DNA of 7,491 nt from an uncultured Burkholderiales Genera incertae sedis bacterium. Lineage in GTDB: Bacteria; Pseudomonadota; Gammaproteobacteria; Burkholderiales; Eutrophovitaceae. Under the pieces are notes generated by a model. The model made no database searches. It saw only the letters and a program-made list of their open reading frames with translations, and was not told the DNA's origin. Both the position numbers and the translations under genes were made by a program. How positions within the stretch are numbered: the stretch's first letter is position 1; each line of letters begins with the position of its first letter. The DNA lies in contig CAJQMS010000112.1 of the NCBI GenBank assembly GCA_905479505.1, forward strand, positions 1 through 7,491. Direction: 5' to 3'. Below, piece after piece: positions 4,822 to 7,491 of this stretch.

Positions 4822-6054
4822 ATGAATAAATTTGAAGAAATGGGACTACCGAAGGAAATAATTGCAACACTGTCTGAAATGAAGTTCAGTGAGCCGACTC
4901 CGATTCAAGAAGAGGCAATTCCACATGCAATGAAAGGTAAAGATATCCTTGGGTCTGCTCAAACAGGTACTGGGAAGACCGCGGCATTTGGCATTCCGCT
5001 AATCGCGAGGCTTATGAGTAATCCAAAGGGTTCTGCTCTTGTTATGACTCCCACAAGGGAACTCGCAACCCAAGTATTGACTCAGCTTCGTCTCATGCTA
5101 GGTAAATCTAGAGACATAAAAACAGCGTTATTGATTGGGGGAGACTCAATGTCGAAACAGATTCGACAAATTCGGGACCGACCCCGAATAATCGTTGGAA
5201 CTCCTGGGAGAATTAATGATCATCTCGACCGGGGAATATTGAAATTAAAGCACGCAGATTTCTTAGTTTTGGATGAAACTGACCGCATGTTAGATGCGGG
5301 CTTCACAGTTCAAATTGAAAAAGTTATGACATTCTTGGCTCCGCAGCGGCAAACTCTACTATTTTCGGCTACAGTGGCGCCAAATATCGCCCGTATTGCT
5401 GAGAAATATTTAAATGACCCTGTGCGAGTGTCGGTGAGTAAATCATCAACTCCGGCACCCAATATTAAGCAAGACACGATCAAGGTCAGTGACGGTGAGA
5501 AATATACATCTTTGCTAACTTCTTTAGATGAGCGTGACGGATCCATCATTGTGTTTGTAAAAACCAAGCGCGGTACTGAAAAAATGGCTAAGCGTCTCCA
5601 AAAAGAAGGTCACAGTGCCGAGGCAATACATGGCGATTTAAAGCAAAGTAAGAGGGATCGTGTGATCGCTTCTTTTCGAAAAATGAAATATCGTATATTG
5701 GTCGCGACTGATGTCGCGGCGCGAGGTCTTGATATCCCACATATTGAGCACGTCATTAATTATGATTTACCTCAATGCGCTGAAGATTACGTTCATCGAA
5801 TTGGTCGTACAGCCCGTGCTGGCGCGACAGGATCGGCGTTAAGTTTCATAACCCCTGCGGATCGTGGAAAGTGGGGAGCTATAGACCGCTTGCTCAATCC
5901 CAATTCAAAAAAAGAAAGTCGGTCACGAAAGCCGTCTTCGAGAAAGCCATCAAGAAAAAGACCTTCTAATGCTGCTCCAAAGGGCGACGTAGTTCAGTTA
6001 CGCCGTGATAAGAAAAAGAAGTGGTCAACATCTAAATCAAAGAAAGCTGCCTAA
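4822..6054 (+). CDS. DEAD-box ATP-dependent RNA helicase (RhlE/DeaD-like)
   Basis: A 410-residue cytoplasmic superfamily 2 helicase that unwinds RNA duplexes using ATP, in ribosome assembly, RNA decay or cold adaptation. All core motifs are visible: Q motif (Phe4 and PTPIQ 25-29), Walker A AQTGTGKT (46-53), PTRELA (77-82), GG (106-107), TPGR (127-130), motif II DETD (151-154), SAT (182-184), motif IV around IIVFVKT (242-248), ATDVAARGLD (295-304) and HRIGRTAR (325-332). The tail from about 362 is Lys/Arg/Ser-rich and disordered, a likely RNA-binding extension. DETD replaces DEAD but keeps both acidic residues needed for magnesium-ATP, so activity is expected. AAAGGA (4810-4815) lies six bases before the ATG. 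A 660-base hairpin-rich gap precedes it. RhlE versus DeaD/CsdA/SrmB cannot be settled by eye; the short tail argues against full-length DeaD. Confidence 0.97.
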   Translation: MNKFEEMGLPKEIIATLSEMKFSEPTPIQEEAIPHAMKGKDILGSAQTGTGKTAAFGIPLIARLMSNPKGSALVMTPTRELATQVLTQLRLMLGKSRDIKTALLIGGDSMSKQIRQIRDRPRIIVGTPGRINDHLDRGILKLKHADFLVLDETDRMLDAGFTVQIEKVMTFLAPQRQTLLFSATVAPNIARIAEKYLNDPVRVSVSKSSTPAPNIKQDTIKVSDGEKYTSLLTSLDERDGSIIVFVKTKRGTEKMAKRLQKEGHSAEAIHGDLKQSKRDRVIASFRKMKYRILVATDVAARGLDIPHIEHVINYDLPQCAEDYVHRIGRTARAGATGSALSFITPADRGKWGAIDRLLNPNSKKESRSRKPSSRKPSRKRPSNAAPKGDVVQLRRDKKKKWSTSKSKKAA

Positions 6055-6086
6055 CTGTAAGGGGTGCAGAAAAAGCTGCCTACTGT
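6043..6086 (+). repeat. Imperfect 15-16 base direct repeat at the helicase 3' end
   Basis: AAAGCTGCCTAACTGT (6043-6058) recurs as AAAGCTGCCTACTGT (6072-6086), differing by one deleted A, with a period of about 29 bases. The first copy encodes the final Lys-Ala-Ala and stop of the helicase. It may be the trace of a small tandem duplication that once extended or shortened the C-terminus. No terminator with a T-run was seen in the gap 6055-6147. Confidence 0.6.
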
Positions 6087-6147
6087 GACGTCTTCTATTA
6101 GAATTATGAATATTAGGCGTAACCAGTAAATCAGTATAGTGGGCAAC

Positions 6148-7266
6148 ATGAGCTTCGATATGATGACGTTAGCAACGTATTTTGGTCGACAGAGGCAGTA
6201 TTTTTTTTGCCTGGTCTTGTTGATTTTCTGTGGCGCCTGCTATGGACACCAAACAAAGCTATCGAGTAGCGCACTTACTTTGGATTCTGGCGAAGTCGTT
6301 GGAGAGATTGAGCTCAACTTAGATGACCTGCAAGTAGCGCTCAGCCAAACCTTTCTGGATACCGGATCCTCACCTTTAACCCAGGCTATCGATTCACATT
6401 CCGACGCTATTTTAGATTACGTAGCGAGCAAAAATGTTATGTATTGTGGTTCTAAACCACAAGTGCCGATCAGAGTAGGAGAGTTTCGTTTTGAGGATGA
6501 TCATTTATTAGTTAAATTGAGCTGGCAGTGTGATCCAAGTGTGACTCCCACGGCTTATGTAGTCAGTTTATTTCATGAAATAGATACGCAATCGCGGCAT
6601 GTAGTAAACATTTCTGGGGATCAAACTTTTGTCAAACTTCTCACGGTTAAAGATCGAAAGGTGTCTTTTGCTGTTGAAGATGGGAATTGGATCGATCTTG
6701 TCATAAAATTTATCATCTCAGGAATCGAGCATATCGCGATCGGTTTTGACCATATTGCATTTTTGATAGTGGTCATTGTTCTAGGTCGAAATTTTTGGCC
6801 GTTATTCAAAGTGGTCACTGCATTCACGGTAGCGCACTCAATCACGCTTACCCTAGCGGTGTTGAATGTTGTTACCATCCCGTCAGAGGTTATTGAGCCT
6901 TTAATTGCCCTGAGTATTGTGTATGTCGCAGTTGAAAACTTTTTTGTTCAGGATATTTCTCGTCGTTATTGGGTGACTTTTTTGTTTGGCTTAATTCATG
7001 GGTTTGGCTTTGCATCCGTATTAAGAGACTTCGGGCTGCCACAAAATGACTTAGTGACCGCCCTGGCATCTTTTAACATTGGCGTGGAAATTGGACAGCT
7101 TCTTATCGTGCTCAGTGCATGTTTATTTTGGCGCTTGATGATGTCAATGCGTTTTATGGAAAGTGCGAGCTCAGGCGTTGTGAGACAGCGAATTCTATCT
7201 TTATGGATATCCGGGCTTGTGGGTTTATTGGGTCTGGGATGGTTCGTGGAACGGGTATTTAGTTGA
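6148..7266 (+). CDS. HupE/UreJ-like membrane protein with periplasmic N-terminal domain
   Basis: About 372 residues from the ATG at 6148. A GTG at 6139 and ATGs at 6160 and 6163 are also in frame, and none has a clear Shine-Dalgarno; 6148 gives a reasonable signal peptide (1-33, hydrophobic 18-30, ending CYG before HQTK). Residues about 34-180 form a soluble beta-rich domain with a cysteine pair (Cys100, Cys128), probably a periplasmic disulfide. The C-terminal part has about six membrane segments with HupE/UreJ signatures: GIEHIAIGFDHIAFL (192-206), TAFTVAHSITL (224-234), EPLIALSIVYVAVE (250-263), FGLIHGFGFA (280-289) and FNIGVEIGQ (309-317). The buried His, Asp and Glu suggest metal transport; HupE and UreJ are linked to nickel. 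The copper chaperone next door suggests copper or another transition metal here. The substrate is unproven. Confidence 0.9.
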   Translation: MSFDMMTLATYFGRQRQYFFCLVLLIFCGACYGHQTKLSSSALTLDSGEVVGEIELNLDDLQVALSQTFLDTGSSPLTQAIDSHSDAILDYVASKNVMYCGSKPQVPIRVGEFRFEDDHLLVKLSWQCDPSVTPTAYVVSLFHEIDTQSRHVVNISGDQTFVKLLTVKDRKVSFAVEDGNWIDLVIKFIISGIEHIAIGFDHIAFLIVVIVLGRNFWPLFKVVTAFTVAHSITLTLAVLNVVTIPSEVIEPLIALSIVYVAVENFFVQDISRRYWVTFLFGLIHGFGFASVLRDFGLPQNDLVTALASFNIGVEIGQLLIVLSACLFWRLMMSMRFMESASSGVVRQRILSLWISGLVGLLGLGWFVERVFS

Positions 7267-7316
7267 ATGGTGTAAATCAGGTGACTAACGATTAGTAACT
7301 TTTAGGGAGATTATTT

Positions 7317-7491
7317 ATGTATCGTCAAATTATGTTTTTTATTTTCTGTTTTATGCCAGCTTTCGTGCTTGCCGGGCATCATGAGTCCAAAGGACATGGT
7401 AGCGATATGCACATCATGGATGCTTGGATTAAAGAGCCGCTATCAGGGATGGATACCACCGCAGCTTATCTTTTAATTCATAATCACAGTG
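7317..7491 (+). CDS. PCu(A)C-type periplasmic copper chaperone, N-terminal part (3' truncated)
   Basis: The start of a gene cut by the window end; 58 codons are visible. AGGGAGA (7304-7310) lies six bases before the ATG. Residues 1-19 are a signal peptide (hydrophobic FFIFCFMPAFVLA). The mature protein begins GHHESKGHGSDMH, unusually rich in His and Met, and continues IMDAWIKEPLSGMDTTAAYLLIHN, which matches the start of the PCu(A)C (formerly DUF461) fold: a D-x-W-I/V-R/K strand and the AAYL-x-I-x-N strand. Members bind Cu(I) through His and Met and deliver it to cytochrome oxidase or other cuproenzymes. It follows the HupE-like gene by 50 bases on the same strand and probably shares its transcript. 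The metal-binding H-x-M motifs lie beyond the window. Confidence 0.88.
   Translation, partial: MYRQIMFFIFCFMPAFVLAGHHESKGHGSDMHIMDAWIKEPLSGMDTTAAYLLIHNHS

Noticed and set aside
5310..5567. Minus-strand open frame inside the helicase gene
   Set aside because: Antisense shadow of conserved helicase motifs.
6621..6878. Minus-strand open frame inside the HupE-like gene
   Set aside because: Antisense shadow of the conserved membrane domain.

Overview
The window looks like a piece of a Gram-negative, probably gammaproteobacterial and possibly marine or aquatic, chromosome. The reasons are an outer-membrane porin-type protein, several Sec signal peptides, a Zur-type palindrome with the proteobacterial geometry, and moderate GC content. 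The exact taxon cannot be read from the sequence.

Layout. (1) Bases 1-430, plus strand: the 3' end of a branched-chain amino-acid/amide-type ABC transporter periplasmic binding protein, cut by the window edge and converging on the next block. (2) Bases 4092 down to 530, minus strand: four genes read in the order small CxxC periplasmic protein (zinc-chaperone-like), outer-membrane porin with an N-terminal coiled coil, ZnuA-like zinc-binding protein, ZnuB-like permease. A near-perfect inverted repeat (4127-4159) about 35 bases upstream of the first gene matches the spacing of a Zur operator, so this is best read as a zinc-starvation uptake operon covering outer membrane, periplasm and inner membrane. 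No ATPase gene is present in the block. A strong intrinsic terminator sits between the porin and the ZnuA-like gene, only about 31 bases before the latter's GTG start, and may grade or control expression. (3) Bases 4160-4821: about 660 bases with no recognisable gene but many hairpins and one or two short ORFs. They lie upstream of (4) a DEAD-box RNA helicase (4822-6054, plus strand, motif II reads DETD). (5) Bases 6148 to the end, plus strand: a HupE/UreJ-type membrane protein with a periplasmic N-terminal domain, followed by the start of a PCu(A)C-type periplasmic copper chaperone, truncated by the window end.

How it fits together: the minus-strand block would carry zinc through the outer membrane (porin), capture it in the periplasm (small Cys/His protein and ZnuA-like protein) and move it inward through the permease, powered by an ATPase encoded elsewhere. 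The HupE-like protein and copper chaperone make the right flank a second metal-handling unit, perhaps copper delivery to cuproenzymes. The helicase between them has no obvious metal link. Its long hairpin-rich upstream region is the least explained part of the window.
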